A stretch of DNA of 64,000 bases, taken from Verrucomicrobiia bacterium. GTDB lineage: Bacteria; Verrucomicrobiota; Verrucomicrobiia; Verrucomicrobiales; Akkermansiaceae. The position numbers were made by a program, and so were the translations under genes. The notes beneath the pieces were generated by a model, which did not search any database, was not told the DNA's origin, and was given only the letters and a program-made list of their open reading frames with translations. The stretch spans positions 124,001 through 188,000 of the forward strand of contig CANHQJ010000006.1 in NCBI GenBank assembly GCA_947462875.1, read 5' to 3'. Shown one piece after another: positions 39,505 to 50,033 of the stretch; the stretch's first letter is position 1; each line of letters opens with the position of its first letter.

Positions 39505-42219
39505 TTAGGAAACGACGTCGTCGCAGCGCTGGCACAGGCCGCTTTCGAGGAGGGGCTCGTGGCGGCGGCAGCGGGGGCAGAGCGGCAGCTCGGTCTTGCG
39601 GGCGGTGGCGGATGCCGTTTCTCCGGTGCGCACTTCGAGTTCGGCGATGATGAAGATTTCCTTCATGGCCTCGATGTCTTGCAAGGCACTGAGGGCAGGG
39701 TCGTTCTCCGGCACAGTCAGCACGATGGCGGCTTCGTTGTTGCGCGAAAACTCCTTGGCCTGGATGCAGGGCTCGATCGCGGTCTGGATCAGATAGCGCA
39801 GCTCGAACAAGCGATCCATCACGGGCGTGGCGGTGCTGCCGGCATAGCGGGCATCGGGCTCGGGGAAATCCTGCTCGTGGATGCTGCCGGTGGTGAAGGT
39901 GGCGTGTTCCCATGCCTCATCGGCGGTGTAGGCGAGGATGGGTGCGAGCAGGCGACTGATCGCGCTGAAGAGCTCATACATCGCGGTTTGGCTGGCGCGA
40001 CGACGCAACGAATCGGGCGCATCGCAGTACATCCTGTCCTTGGTGACATCGATGTAAACGGCGCTGAGGTCGGCGGTGCAGAATTGGTTGAGCGCGTTGA
40101 AGACCTTGCGGAACTCGAAGTTTTCGTAGGCCTTGCGGCACTCGCCGACAACAGCGTGCAGGCGCTCCATGATCCATCGGTCGAAAAGCGGCATCTCCTC
40201 GGCGGAAACGGCATCTTTTTCGGGGTTAAAGCCTTCGAGGTTGCCTAACAGAATCCGCAGCGTATTGCGCAGGCGGCGATACGGCTCGGCGACTTGTTTG
40301 AACAATTCTTCGCCGAATGGCACCTCGCTCTGCCAGTCCACCGAGCTCACCCACAGGCGCACGATGTCGGCACCGTACTTGTTGTAGTAGTGTGCGGCAT
40401 CGATGGGCTTGCCGGCTTTTTCGGCTTCGGATTTCGAGAGTTTTTTCTTGTCCTTATCGACCACGAATCCGTGGGTGAGCACGGCCTTGTACGGCGCGGC
40501 GTTGCGATAGGCGACGCTGAGCATGAGCGAGCTCTGGAACCAGCCGCGGTGCTGGTCGGTGGCTTCGAGATAAAGGTCGGCGGGGCCATGCAGCGCTGGA
40601 TTGCGATCGAGAACGGCGGCGTGCGAGCAGCCGCTGTCGATCCACACGTCGAGCGTGTCGCGGCATTTTTTCACGCCAGCGGGCAGGCCTAACAACGCAG
40701 CGAGTTCGGCATCGGATTTTTCGAACCAGACATTCGTGCCTTCGGTTTCCACGAGGTCAGCGACCTTGCGGGCGAGTGCGGCATCGAGGATGACCGTGCC
40801 GTCTTCCTGATAGAACACCGGCAAGGGCACGCCCCAGGTGCGCTGGCGGGAAATGCACCAGTCGGGTCGGGATTCGACAGTGCCATAGATGCGATTGCGG
40901 CCCCAAGCGGGCAGCCATTGCACTTCATCGATGGCCTGCAGCGCGCGCTCGCGGATGCCATCGAGCGAGATGAAAAATTGCTCCACCGCGCGGAAGATGA
41001 TCGGAGTTTTCGAGCGCCAGCAATGCGGGTAGCTGTGGCGATATACCTCGCGACCCAACAGCACGCCATTGGTAGCAAGCATCTCGATGATGGGTTCGTT
41101 GCTGGCGAAAACGTGTTTTCCTAACAACTCGGGCATTTCCGCTTCCTCGGTGAAATGGCCGTTGTCATCGACGGGAGAGAGCAGGCCGAGTTTGTTCTGC
41201 ATGCCGGCAACGTAGTCGTCGGCTCCGTGACCGGGGGCGATGTGGACCGCGCCGGTGCCGGTATCGGTGGTGACAAACGTCGCCAGGATCACACGCGAAG
41301 TGCGATCGATGAGCGGGTGTTTCGCCTCCAGACCTTCCAGCTCGCGGCCTTTGCATTCGCGCAGGATTTCTTGCAGAACATAGCCGGTTTTTTGTTGGAA
41401 GGTTTCCACCAATTCGCGCACGATCACCAAGGTTTCGTTTGAGTCATCCTTGGCATAACGCGCGACCACATACGTGAAATCCGGATGCACGGCGATGCCG
41501 AGGTTGGCGGGGAGGGTCCAGGGAGTGGTGGTCCAGATCACCATCGATTCGCCCGAGCCATTGGTGAGCGGGAATTTCACAAAGATCGCGGGGCTTTCCT
41601 TGTCCATGTATTCCACTTCCGCTTCGGCGAGAGCGGTGTGGGCGCCGTAGGACCACTGCACGGGCTTGCGGCTTTGGTAAATTCGGCCGTCCTCCACCAT
41701 TTTCGCGAAGACGCGCAGGATGTCGGCTTCGTAGCTCGGTGCCATCGTCAGGTAGGGATTCTGCCAATCGCCGAACACGCCCAAGCGGCGGAACGAAGCG
41801 CGCTGGATATCGATGAATTTCAGGGCGAATTCCGTGCAGCGGCGGCGGATTTCTCCGGCCTCGAGTCCGGCGGCTTGTTTGACGACCTTGAACTCGATGG
41901 GCAGACCGTGGCAGTCCCACCCTGGCACAAAAGGTACCGCGAAGCCCGCCATGGTTTTGGATTTCACCACCAGATCCTTGAGTACTTTGTTGAGCGCCGT
42001 GCCCATGTGGACATCGCCATTGGCGAACGGTGGACCGTCGTGGAGGATGAACGTCGGGGCTTTCTGCGCGATGCGGCGGTCGAGAATGGTGCGATACAAA
42101 TCACGGGCCTCCCAGGCGGCGAGGCGCTTGGGCTCATTCTCCACCAGATCCGCCCGCATGGGGAACTGCGTCTGTGGCAATGTGATGGTGTCCTTGTAAT
42201 TCTTCGATTCCGCGCTCAT
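39505..42219 (-). CDS. ileS: Isoleucyl-tRNA synthetase
   Basis: 904 residues, a class Ia synthetase charging tRNA-Ile. The nucleotide-binding HIGH region reads PPFANGDVHMGTALNK and the KMSKS loop reads KDKKKLSKSEAE. The connective peptide editing region (TTTPWTLPANLGIAVHPDF, GTGAVHIAPGHGADDY) and the zinc-binding C-terminus (CPRCRRHEPLLESGLCQRC) are intact. The overall form is the bacterial type 1 enzyme. lspA follows after 14 bases. Unusually many arginine- and lysine-rich shadow frames lie opposite. Confidence 0.96.
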   Translation of the reverse strand: MSAESKNYKDTITLPQTQFPMRADLVENEPKRLAAWEARDLYRTILDRRIAQKAPTFILHDGPPFANGDVHMGTALNKVLKDLVVKSKTMAGFAVPFVPGWDCHGLPIEFKVVKQAAGLEAGEIRRRCTEFALKFIDIQRASFRRLGVFGDWQNPYLTMAPSYEADILRVFAKMVEDGRIYQSRKPVQWSYGAHTALAEAEVEYMDKESPAIFVKFPLTNGSGESMVIWTTTPWTLPANLGIAVHPDFTYVVARYAKDDSNETLVIVRELVETFQQKTGYVLQEILRECKGRELEGLEAKHPLIDRTSRVILATFVTTDTGTGAVHIAPGHGADDYVAGMQNKLGLLSPVDDNGHFTEEAEMPELLGKHVFASNEPIIEMLATNGVLLGREVYRHSYPHCWRSKTPIIFRAVEQFFISLDGIRERALQAIDEVQWLPAWGRNRIYGTVESRPDWCISRQRTWGVPLPVFYQEDGTVILDAALARKVADLVETEGTNVWFEKSDAELAALLGLPAGVKKCRDTLDVWIDSGCSHAAVLDRNPALHGPADLYLEATDQHRGWFQSSLMLSVAYRNAAPYKAVLTHGFVVDKDKKKLSKSEAEKAGKPIDAAHYYNKYGADIVRLWVSSVDWQSEVPFGEELFKQVAEPYRRLRNTLRILLGNLEGFNPEKDAVSAEEMPLFDRWIMERLHAVVGECRKAYENFEFRKVFNALNQFCTADLSAVYIDVTKDRMYCDAPDSLRRRASQTAMYELFSAISRLLAPILAYTADEAWEHATFTTGSIHEQDFPEPDARYAGSTATPVMDRLFELRYLIQTAIEPCIQAKEFSRNNEAAIVLTVPENDPALSALQDIEAMKEIFIIAELEVRTGETASATARKTELPLCPRCRRHEPLLESGLCQRCDDVVS

Positions 42220-42303
42220 GATGGGACGGCGAGACTACACAGAACGGGCGACAGGTCAAGAATGGCTGGGGATTTTTCGACGATTGGCGCCGGTGAGGGC
42301 AGA

Positions 42304-44781
42304 CTATTTTTTCAATGTCAGCAAGTAGGCGATCAAATGCTCCAGATCCTGGGCGGGAATGACGCCCTGAAAGGAGGGCATCGAGGGCGGGTAGCCCGGA
42401 GCGATTGTTGCGGCGGGTTCGAGGATGGATTGACGCAGCGTGGTGGCATTGTGACGCGTGGCGACGTCCTGCAGCGGTGGCCCGGTGAGTTTTTCGCCCG
42501 CAAGAGAGTGGCAGCCGTTGCAGGCGTAGCGGGTGAAAATCGTCTTTCCCGTGGTGGCATCGCCGGGCGCTAGCGCGGCGGCGGATATTTCTAACACAAG
42601 TTGCAAATCCCGGGCATCTGCGGCTGGCAGGTGATGCGGGCGGCTGTAGAGATGGAGGGGAAACGTGTGCGACGGTGAGGTGAAGTTCAGTTGCAAATCC
42701 ATGACATCCGACCGACGCAGCAAGGGATACTCGATGCGCAAGGTGCGGCGGTCCGCTGACAGCGCGAATGATTTTGGCGGGAACTGGTGCTCGCCGGGTT
42801 TCTTATTCCACAAAAAATGCCCGGATCCATAGCTGCGCGTGCGCTGGATATCGAACAAACGCAGGCTGGCGGGGGTGAGGCTTTCATCCGCGTGCAGCGC
42901 GCGATGAAACTGCACGACGATGGCATGTTGACTCACCTCCAACGACACGGGCGCGGGAAAGGTCGCGGCGGTCTCGATCGATGCCAGGCCCATGGTTTGT
43001 GGCGTGGTGGGAACGTAGCCGGAAATGCCGATGCCGGTGACGTAGAGCCTGCCGGATTGCGGATGCGTGGCGGCCTTGAGCGAGGGGAAATCCAATTGCA
43101 AGGGGAGCATCCACGAGAATGCCTGGCCACTCTTTGGTGTGAGAATGGGGAAGAGTCTGCCGTTCCACGAGACTTGCACGAAGAGCTCGCCCAGCTCGGG
43201 AAACGCCTTCGCTGAAGTGGTCGCAAAGCCTGCTGCGGAGCGATTGCTTTGATACGGGTAATACAGCAGCGGCTCGGTGATGCGCGGGATTTTGTCGAAA
43301 TTCGTGGGTGAAAATCCAAGGTGCGGTTTCCCCGTGAGAATCCGGTGGATCGGTGTGCTGGGAATTTCATTTCCCTGTTGATCCGAGGCGAAAACGGCAC
43401 CGTCCTGACGCAGCCCCACGAAGGGCATGCGCAGACCCTGCGCGATGGATGCGATGCTGCGGCCATCCGGCGAAATGCGCAGAATCGCCCCGCGATGCGT
43501 GGACTGCTCGATGAAACCCTTGCCGCCTTCTTTGTCGATGCCGCCCTTGGCGATGAGGAAAGAGCCATCGCGCTCGATCGCCAGCGAGGTGGAAAAATCC
43601 CGCGTGTGCAAGGTTTGAAAAAACGCATCGGAAGCGCAGCGGAAGAGATCGATGTGATGATCGCCATTGCTGTCGATCAGCTCGGTGATTTGATCGCGGC
43701 CTAACACAAACAAACGCTGCTTGGCATCGATGGCCACGGCCATGGGTTCATACAAACCGGTGGCGATTCGTCGCCAGGTCGACTCCGCGGCATCGAGCCC
43801 GGAAATTTTCCAAATGTCGCCATCGAGCGTGCTCAGAATGGCATCGCCATTGGCGAAAAACGCGATGTCCACAGGGCGGATCGCTCGTTTCGTCGCGGGG
43901 AAGCCGAAATCACGCAGGGCAAACGGTGCCACAACTTTCGCCGTCGGATTCTTCAACGTCAGTGCCTTGGGAAATACCGGCGTGGCGGGAGCGGACGCGG
44001 GGATAGCCAGCGCGGGCTTCGGCTCTTGCGCGGCGGTGAAAAGCAGATACTCACGCGGTTGGGGGGCGGCCGCGATATCCACCACGTTGCCGCGAATGAC
44101 CGCGCCGCTGCTGCGTGTCTGGAAACGATCGCTCCCCAGGGCAAAACGCAGCGACTGGTGGTGCGCGCCGATACGAAGCGCGCGCTGGATGTTTCCCTGC
44201 GCATCGGCACGGAGAGATTCCTCGATGGTGGTGTCACCGATCTGATAGATGACCACCACCTGGCTGCCGCGCAGCGCGATGCCGTGAAAACGTCCCATCG
44301 CGGGCGGCAGGGGGCCGACGCGCGTTTTGCCATCGGTGAGCACCTGCGGGCGCGGGTCGGATGCCGGATCTTTCCCTAACGCAAGGCCCATGATTTCCGC
44401 TGTCTCGTGCCCTACCGTTCCGCGCAGCATCGGTGGTTTTTCCGCCTTGGCTTTGGCATCGGGATAGGAAATGGCGGCCATCGTGTCATAGCTCAGCGGC
44501 GCCTGCCCGGCCTCCGCGCGCCAGATCGCCGCCCAGCGCAGCAGATCAGGATCGAAGCAGGCCCAGTGGTCGTGACCGAGAGGAATGATCACACCCCGTC
44601 GTACACGATTTGGTTGTTTCGCCTCACCGATCACCAACGCGCTGCGCAAAAACGGTGTTTCCTTTTCGAGAAAAGCCGTGTCCGAAAGCGGCATGCTCTT
44701 GGGGTCCGCTGCCACACAAGGCCCGAGCGCGAGCACGGCACAAATGGCGGAAAAGGAGGCTATTGAAATCGATCGCTTCAT
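42304..44781 (-). CDS. Large secreted protein with beta-propeller-like region and C-terminal c-type cytochrome domain
   Basis: 825 residues from ATG 44781 with a signal peptide (SISIASFSAICAVLALGPCVAA). The N-terminal 250 residues form a domain seen in PVC membrane-bound dehydrogenase-like proteins (APLSYDTMAAISYPDAKAKA, GRFHGIALRGSQVVVIYQIGD); I believe it is DUF6797-like. Residues about 300-640 look like a beta-propeller (FANGDAILSTLDGDIWKISGLD, GLYEPMAVAIDAKQRLFVLGRDQITEL). The haem site CNGCH lies near residue 752, followed by SLAGEKLTGPPLQDVATRH and a methionine ligand candidate in PPSMPSFQG. Likely an electron-accepting dehydrogenase of the cell envelope; substrate unknown. Confidence 0.85.
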   Translation of the reverse strand: MKRSISIASFSAICAVLALGPCVAADPKSMPLSDTAFLEKETPFLRSALVIGEAKQPNRVRRGVIIPLGHDHWACFDPDLLRWAAIWRAEAGQAPLSYDTMAAISYPDAKAKAEKPPMLRGTVGHETAEIMGLALGKDPASDPRPQVLTDGKTRVGPLPPAMGRFHGIALRGSQVVVIYQIGDTTIEESLRADAQGNIQRALRIGAHHQSLRFALGSDRFQTRSSGAVIRGNVVDIAAAPQPREYLLFTAAQEPKPALAIPASAPATPVFPKALTLKNPTAKVVAPFALRDFGFPATKRAIRPVDIAFFANGDAILSTLDGDIWKISGLDAAESTWRRIATGLYEPMAVAIDAKQRLFVLGRDQITELIDSNGDHHIDLFRCASDAFFQTLHTRDFSTSLAIERDGSFLIAKGGIDKEGGKGFIEQSTHRGAILRISPDGRSIASIAQGLRMPFVGLRQDGAVFASDQQGNEIPSTPIHRILTGKPHLGFSPTNFDKIPRITEPLLYYPYQSNRSAAGFATTSAKAFPELGELFVQVSWNGRLFPILTPKSGQAFSWMLPLQLDFPSLKAATHPQSGRLYVTGIGISGYVPTTPQTMGLASIETAATFPAPVSLEVSQHAIVVQFHRALHADESLTPASLRLFDIQRTRSYGSGHFLWNKKPGEHQFPPKSFALSADRRTLRIEYPLLRRSDVMDLQLNFTSPSHTFPLHLYSRPHHLPAADARDLQLVLEISAAALAPGDATTGKTIFTRYACNGCHSLAGEKLTGPPLQDVATRHNATTLRQSILEPAATIAPGYPPSMPSFQGVIPAQDLEHLIAYLLTLKK

Positions 44782-44913
44782 GCGGTGAATGTCCAAACCC
44801 TGCCCCAGACTCCGCCAAAATGCCAGCGGGAAAGATTGGCGATCCACCATGAGATTCTATAACACGATGTTCTGACTTTCGCGCGATCCGGGAAGCTGAC
44901 AAGTCAAGCCTTC

Positions 44914-45777
44914 TCAGAACTCCAGTGCGTGCTGGAGTTTTTCCAGTGTTTTGGGGCCGATGCCGGGGACATTGAGCAGATCGGCGGGGGTTTTGTAGGG
45001 GCGGTTTTCGATGATGTCGTTCGCGCTTTTTTCGCCGATGCCGGGGAGGCTCATGAGTTCGCCGCGGGTGGCGGTGTTCGGGTTGATTTTTTTGCCGCCG
45101 AGGTGCTTGGGGTCATCGATGCCGATGCGGTCTTTGGCTTCCTCGTCGCGTTCATTTTTGCGTTCTTCGGGGAGTTGTTTCCAATTTGTGAGCGACCAGA
45201 TGCCGAGTTTGTTCATGGCGGCCTGCAGCTCCAGATCGCTGAGATTGGCGGCGTATTCTTTGCCCGCAAGTGGGGGGGCGTGGTAGGTTTCACGGGTGAC
45301 ACCAAAGGCGCGGGCGAGACCGTTTTTCACCAACTCCTGGGCCAGATCCTTGCCCTCCGCGGTGACGATGAAGGCATACACGCGCGGGAAATTCGCATCG
45401 CCGCGGGCATCCGCTCCTGCGGTGTGGACGGTGAAAGGTTTTTGCAGGGCTTGCTCGACGAATCGGGCGGCTTTTTCGCCAAACGATTTGGCGATGGCGG
45501 CGGCTTTTTGCGGATCCGGATCGACGTGGGTGATGCCAAAGTAGCTCCGCTGGGCGCGCAGGCGGCGGCTATCGGTGGTGTCGGTCACGTGCCATTCGAT
45601 GCAATCGGCCCCATAAAGCCGGACACTGATGGCCTCGCTGTTGGGTGGTTTGATCAGAAAGCTATCGCCATCAGCCCATGCGGTTTTTTCCAAGGTGCAG
45701 CGCTCGTAGGTTTCTAACGGCTTTTGCGCCGGCAGTGGCGCGGTGAGAGCGATGAGGAAAATGATCAGACGTTTCAT
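44914..45777 (-). CDS. Exported thermonuclease-like (SNase) protein with C-terminal helix-hairpin-helix domain
   Basis: 287 residues from ATG 45777. A signal peptide (RLIIFLIALTAPLPAQ) is followed by an SNase-like domain (AWADGDSFLIKP, SVRLYGADCIEW with the metal aspartate, RDLAQELVKNGLARAF region as GKDLAQELVKNGLARAFG). After a charged linker (LPEERKNERDEEAKDRIG) the last 60 residues are a ComEA-like double helix-hairpin-helix (INPNTATRGELMSLPGIGEKSANDIIENRP and LLNVPGIGPKTLEKL). Together this suggests an exported DNA-binding nuclease, perhaps for DNA use or uptake. One arginine of the SNase active site cannot be placed with certainty. Confidence 0.85.
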   Translation of the reverse strand: MKRLIIFLIALTAPLPAQKPLETYERCTLEKTAWADGDSFLIKPPNSEAISVRLYGADCIEWHVTDTTDSRRLRAQRSYFGITHVDPDPQKAAAIAKSFGEKAARFVEQALQKPFTVHTAGADARGDANFPRVYAFIVTAEGKDLAQELVKNGLARAFGVTRETYHAPPLAGKEYAANLSDLELQAAMNKLGIWSLTNWKQLPEERKNERDEEAKDRIGIDDPKHLGGKKINPNTATRGELMSLPGIGEKSANDIIENRPYKTPADLLNVPGIGPKTLEKLQHALEF

Positions 45778-45787
45778 GGCGTAGATG

Positions 45788-46252
45788 TTATCCTTGGCCC
45801 AGAGGATGAATGACACGCAGGTGATCGACACCGTGTTTTTCGAGTTCGATCCAGTAGCGTTTTTCCTGCTCGATGGTTTGCGCGCGGCGTTGTTCCTCGG
45901 TGAGGGCGTTCCAGGCATCGAAGCCGATGCGCTGGGCGAGGTCGCGGTCGGCGAGACGGATGACAAGTTCCTCCCAGAAACTTTCCTGGCGGAACTCATC
46001 GTAGCATTGCATGAAAAACGAGTTTTTCTCAAACTCATCGGTGACCTGGTGGCGCTGTTCGATTTCGTTGAATTCCACCACCTTCGTGTAACCGGCGTGC
46101 AGCAGGTGCTCGAAAATTTTATCTTCGAGGCTGTTGATGGCAGCCATTTTGTGCTGGAAGGCAGGGTTTTGATTCCACTCGGCGACCAGGGTGGCAAGCG
46201 AGAGCAGCTCGACGAGCGTCAGGATTTCGGAATCGGTGAAGCGGAAGTTCAT
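45788..46252 (-). CDS. Helical protein of unknown function in the gmk-coaC operon
   Basis: 154 residues from ATG 46252. No known domain recognised. The sequence is rich in Glu, Gln and hydrophobic helices (TDSEILTLVELLSLATLVAEWNQNP, EEQRRAQTIEQEKRYWIELEKHGVDHL), without cysteines forming a site except one, and without signal peptide or membrane segment. Its start overlaps the coaC stop by four bases, and the nuclease gene follows after ten bases, so it belongs to a four-gene operon. A structural or regulatory role is all that can be said. Confidence 0.8.
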   Translation of the reverse strand: MNFRFTDSEILTLVELLSLATLVAEWNQNPAFQHKMAAINSLEDKIFEHLLHAGYTKVVEFNEIEQRHQVTDEFEKNSFFMQCYDEFRQESFWEELVIRLADRDLAQRIGFDAWNALTEEQRRAQTIEQEKRYWIELEKHGVDHLRVIHPLGQG

Positions 46253-46782
46253 GGGATGTTGTGTACGGCGGCTAGGATGGTGTCGAGGGCGGCGAGGCGG
46301 CCGATGCCTTGGTAGCCGCAGGCGAGGTCGCCGGATTCCGGATCGATGAACGTCACGCCATCGGCGCGAAGGGTGGCGACGTTGCGCTGGGTGGCGGGAT
46401 GGAGCCACATTTTTCCGTTCATGGCGGGAGCGATCAGGACGGGCGTGGTGCGGGGGAGGGCGAGGTAGGTGGAGGTGAGGGGATCCGGGGCGAGGCCCTG
46501 GGCGAACTCGGCGATCAGTGAGGCGGTGGCGGGCGCTACGAGAAAAAGGTCCGCGTTGTCGGCGAGCTCGATGTGGCCCGGTTTCCACGATTGTTTTTCA
46601 TCTTCGAGACTGACGAGCACCGGTTGGCGCGTGATGGTTTGCAGGGTCAGCGGCGTGATGAATTCACAGGCGCTGCGCGTCATGAGGCAATGCACCTCGT
46701 GACCGGCCTTGACCAGTTGGGAGGCGAGATCGGCGGCTTTGTATGCGGCGATGGAGCCGGAGATTCCGAGGACGATGTTCAT
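46249..46782 (-). CDS. coaC: Phosphopantothenoylcysteine decarboxylase-type flavoprotein (CoaC domain only)
   Basis: 177 residues, the FMN-binding decarboxylase half of CoaBC. Start NIVLGISGSIAAYKAADLASQLVKAGHEVHCLMT, the catalytic histidine region WKPGHIELADNADLFLVAPATASLIAEFAQGLAPD, and the substrate-clamp motif LIAPAMNGKMWLHPATQRNV with the invariant Asn-Met are present, plus GDLACGYQGIGRL. It decarboxylates phosphopantothenoylcysteine in coenzyme A synthesis. The synthase half (CoaB) is not fused and is not in the window. It overlaps gmk by four bases upstream and the unknown gene downstream. Confidence 0.9.
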   Translation of the reverse strand: MNIVLGISGSIAAYKAADLASQLVKAGHEVHCLMTRSACEFITPLTLQTITRQPVLVSLEDEKQSWKPGHIELADNADLFLVAPATASLIAEFAQGLAPDPLTSTYLALPRTTPVLIAPAMNGKMWLHPATQRNVATLRADGVTFIDPESGDLACGYQGIGRLAALDTILAAVHNIP

Positions 46783-47402
46783 GGCTGGGCAGGGTTTGTG
46801 GACGATTGGATGATGCGGGCGACACGGAGGCGCTCGGCAATGAGCAGTGACCTGAAGCGGGTATAGTCTTCCTCACGCGTGGCGGAGATGAGGCGGTATT
46901 GGTATTTGTGCCAGTGTGCCATTTCCTCGATGGCGTTCTTGAGACGCAGGGCGATGATTTCCGGGCTATCGGTCTTGCGGCCGGTGAGGCGGGCGGCGAG
47001 TTCTTCATCGGTGGCGGGCATGACGAAGAGATCGACGAGCGCATTGCGGATCTGCGGGTCCGTGCAAGCGCGCACTTGAGCGGCGCCTTGCACATCGATG
47101 TCCATGACCACATCGATGCCCCGATCGATGTATTGCAGCACCTCGGATTTCAGCGTGCCGTAGGAATTGCCGTGAACGGTGGCGTGTTCGAGAAAATCAC
47201 CTGCGGCGATTTTGGCATCGAAGGCCTCGCGGCTGAGGAAAAAGTAATCGTGTCCATCGACTTCGCCCGGGCGGGCGGGGCGGGTGGTGCAAGAGGTGGA
47301 ATAGTGCGCTTCCTGGTCATCGGCGAGGCGACGGCAGAGCGTGGTTTTTCCTGATCCTGAGGGACCGGAGACGAGAAGCAGGATGCCAGTGCGTGAGGGC
47401 AT
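46779..47402 (-). CDS. gmk: Guanylate kinase
   Basis: 207 residues. It phosphorylates GMP to GDP. The P-loop is SGPSGSGKTT, the GMP-binding region YSTSCTTRPARPGEVDGHDYFFLSREAF, and the VVMDIDVQGAAQV and RLKNAIEEMAHWHKYQY segments are typical. First gene of an operon with coaC (4-base overlap). gmk-coaBC adjacency is common in bacteria, here with coaC alone. Start ATG 47402. Confidence 0.96.
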   Translation of the reverse strand: MPSRTGILLLVSGPSGSGKTTLCRRLADDQEAHYSTSCTTRPARPGEVDGHDYFFLSREAFDAKIAAGDFLEHATVHGNSYGTLKSEVLQYIDRGIDVVMDIDVQGAAQVRACTDPQIRNALVDLFVMPATDEELAARLTGRKTDSPEIIALRLKNAIEEMAHWHKYQYRLISATREEDYTRFRSLLIAERLRVARIIQSSTNPAQP

Positions 47403-47480
47403 GCGGCGATTGTGTACGAAGTCATCATCCGATGGCAGAAAAAAATGGGCAAAGCGCGGAGAATCTGGTAATCCTCATGC

Positions 47481-48164
47481 ATGACACAACAGATTCCACA
47501 AGAAAATGCGCCGAAAAAAGGATTATCTGGCTGGGCATGGGCGGGCATTGGCTGCGGTTCCGTGCTTTTGATCGGGGTCGTGATCTTCGTTTTACTGATT
47601 GGTATGTGCAAAAGAGCAGTCACGGAATTCTCGAATGACATGAATGCCAATCCGGAGCGTAAATCGGCGGAAATGATCATTGGTTTTCATCCGGATTACT
47701 CCGTGGTGAGCTCGAATGATGAGACCAAGCAAATGACCATCAAGGAGGACAAGACGGGCAAAGAGATGACCTTTTCCTATCAGGACATCGCCGATGGGAA
47801 ATTCGCGGTGACAACCAGCGACGGGTCAGCGGTGTCCTTCGGCGCGGTGGATCTCAGCAAAGTCCCGGCCTGGGTGGTATTGCCGCCGGATGCGAAATCC
47901 ACGGGCGGTTTTCTCAACGTGGTGAATGGCAAGAATGCCGGGGTCGTGGTGTTTACCACGGGGCTGACGGCGGAAGAAGTGAAGGAGTTTTTCAACAAAT
48001 CCTGGGAATCGTGGTCCACTTCCTCTGGCAGCAGCAGCTCGATGACGCTCAATGGAGTGGAAACCGTCACGCTGGAGAAAAAATCCGCCACGCAGGAAAT
48101 TTCGGTGATGGTGCAAGCGAGCGGTGGCAAGACCACTGCGACGGTGACCTACAGCGAGAAGTGA
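47481..48164 (+). CDS. Single-pass membrane protein with extracytoplasmic beta-rich domain
   Basis: 227 residues. One membrane segment (about 18-42: WAWAGIGCGSVLLIGVVIFVLLIGMC) follows a short charged N-terminus. The remainder is beta-rich and serine/threonine-rich (KEMTFSYQDIADGKFAVTTSDGS and AWVVLPPDAKSTGGFL; SSGSSSSMTLNGVETVTLEKK). No known domain recognised. The gene is divergent from gmk and followed by the ABC exporter gene 44 bases later, so it may be in one unit with it. Confidence 0.75.
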   Translation: MTQQIPQENAPKKGLSGWAWAGIGCGSVLLIGVVIFVLLIGMCKRAVTEFSNDMNANPERKSAEMIIGFHPDYSVVSSNDETKQMTIKEDKTGKEMTFSYQDIADGKFAVTTSDGSAVSFGAVDLSKVPAWVVLPPDAKSTGGFLNVVNGKNAGVVVFTTGLTAEEVKEFFNKSWESWSTSSGSSSSMTLNGVETVTLEKKSATQEISVMVQASGGKTTATVTYSEK

Positions 48165-48208
48165 TCATGTGTGCTTGACCATTCGGCAACGGGCGTTTTC
48201 ACTGCGGC

Positions 48209-49963
<1,755 letters not shown>

Positions 49964-50033
49964 CCGAAAAATAGGCGGTCAGAGGAGAAAAAATTTCTTT
50001 CACCTTGATGGTCATCCTGCCTATCCTTCGCGC

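Noticed and set aside
41485-42573. Plus-strand frame of 362 codons
   Set aside because: Antisense of ileS and its upstream region, no family match.
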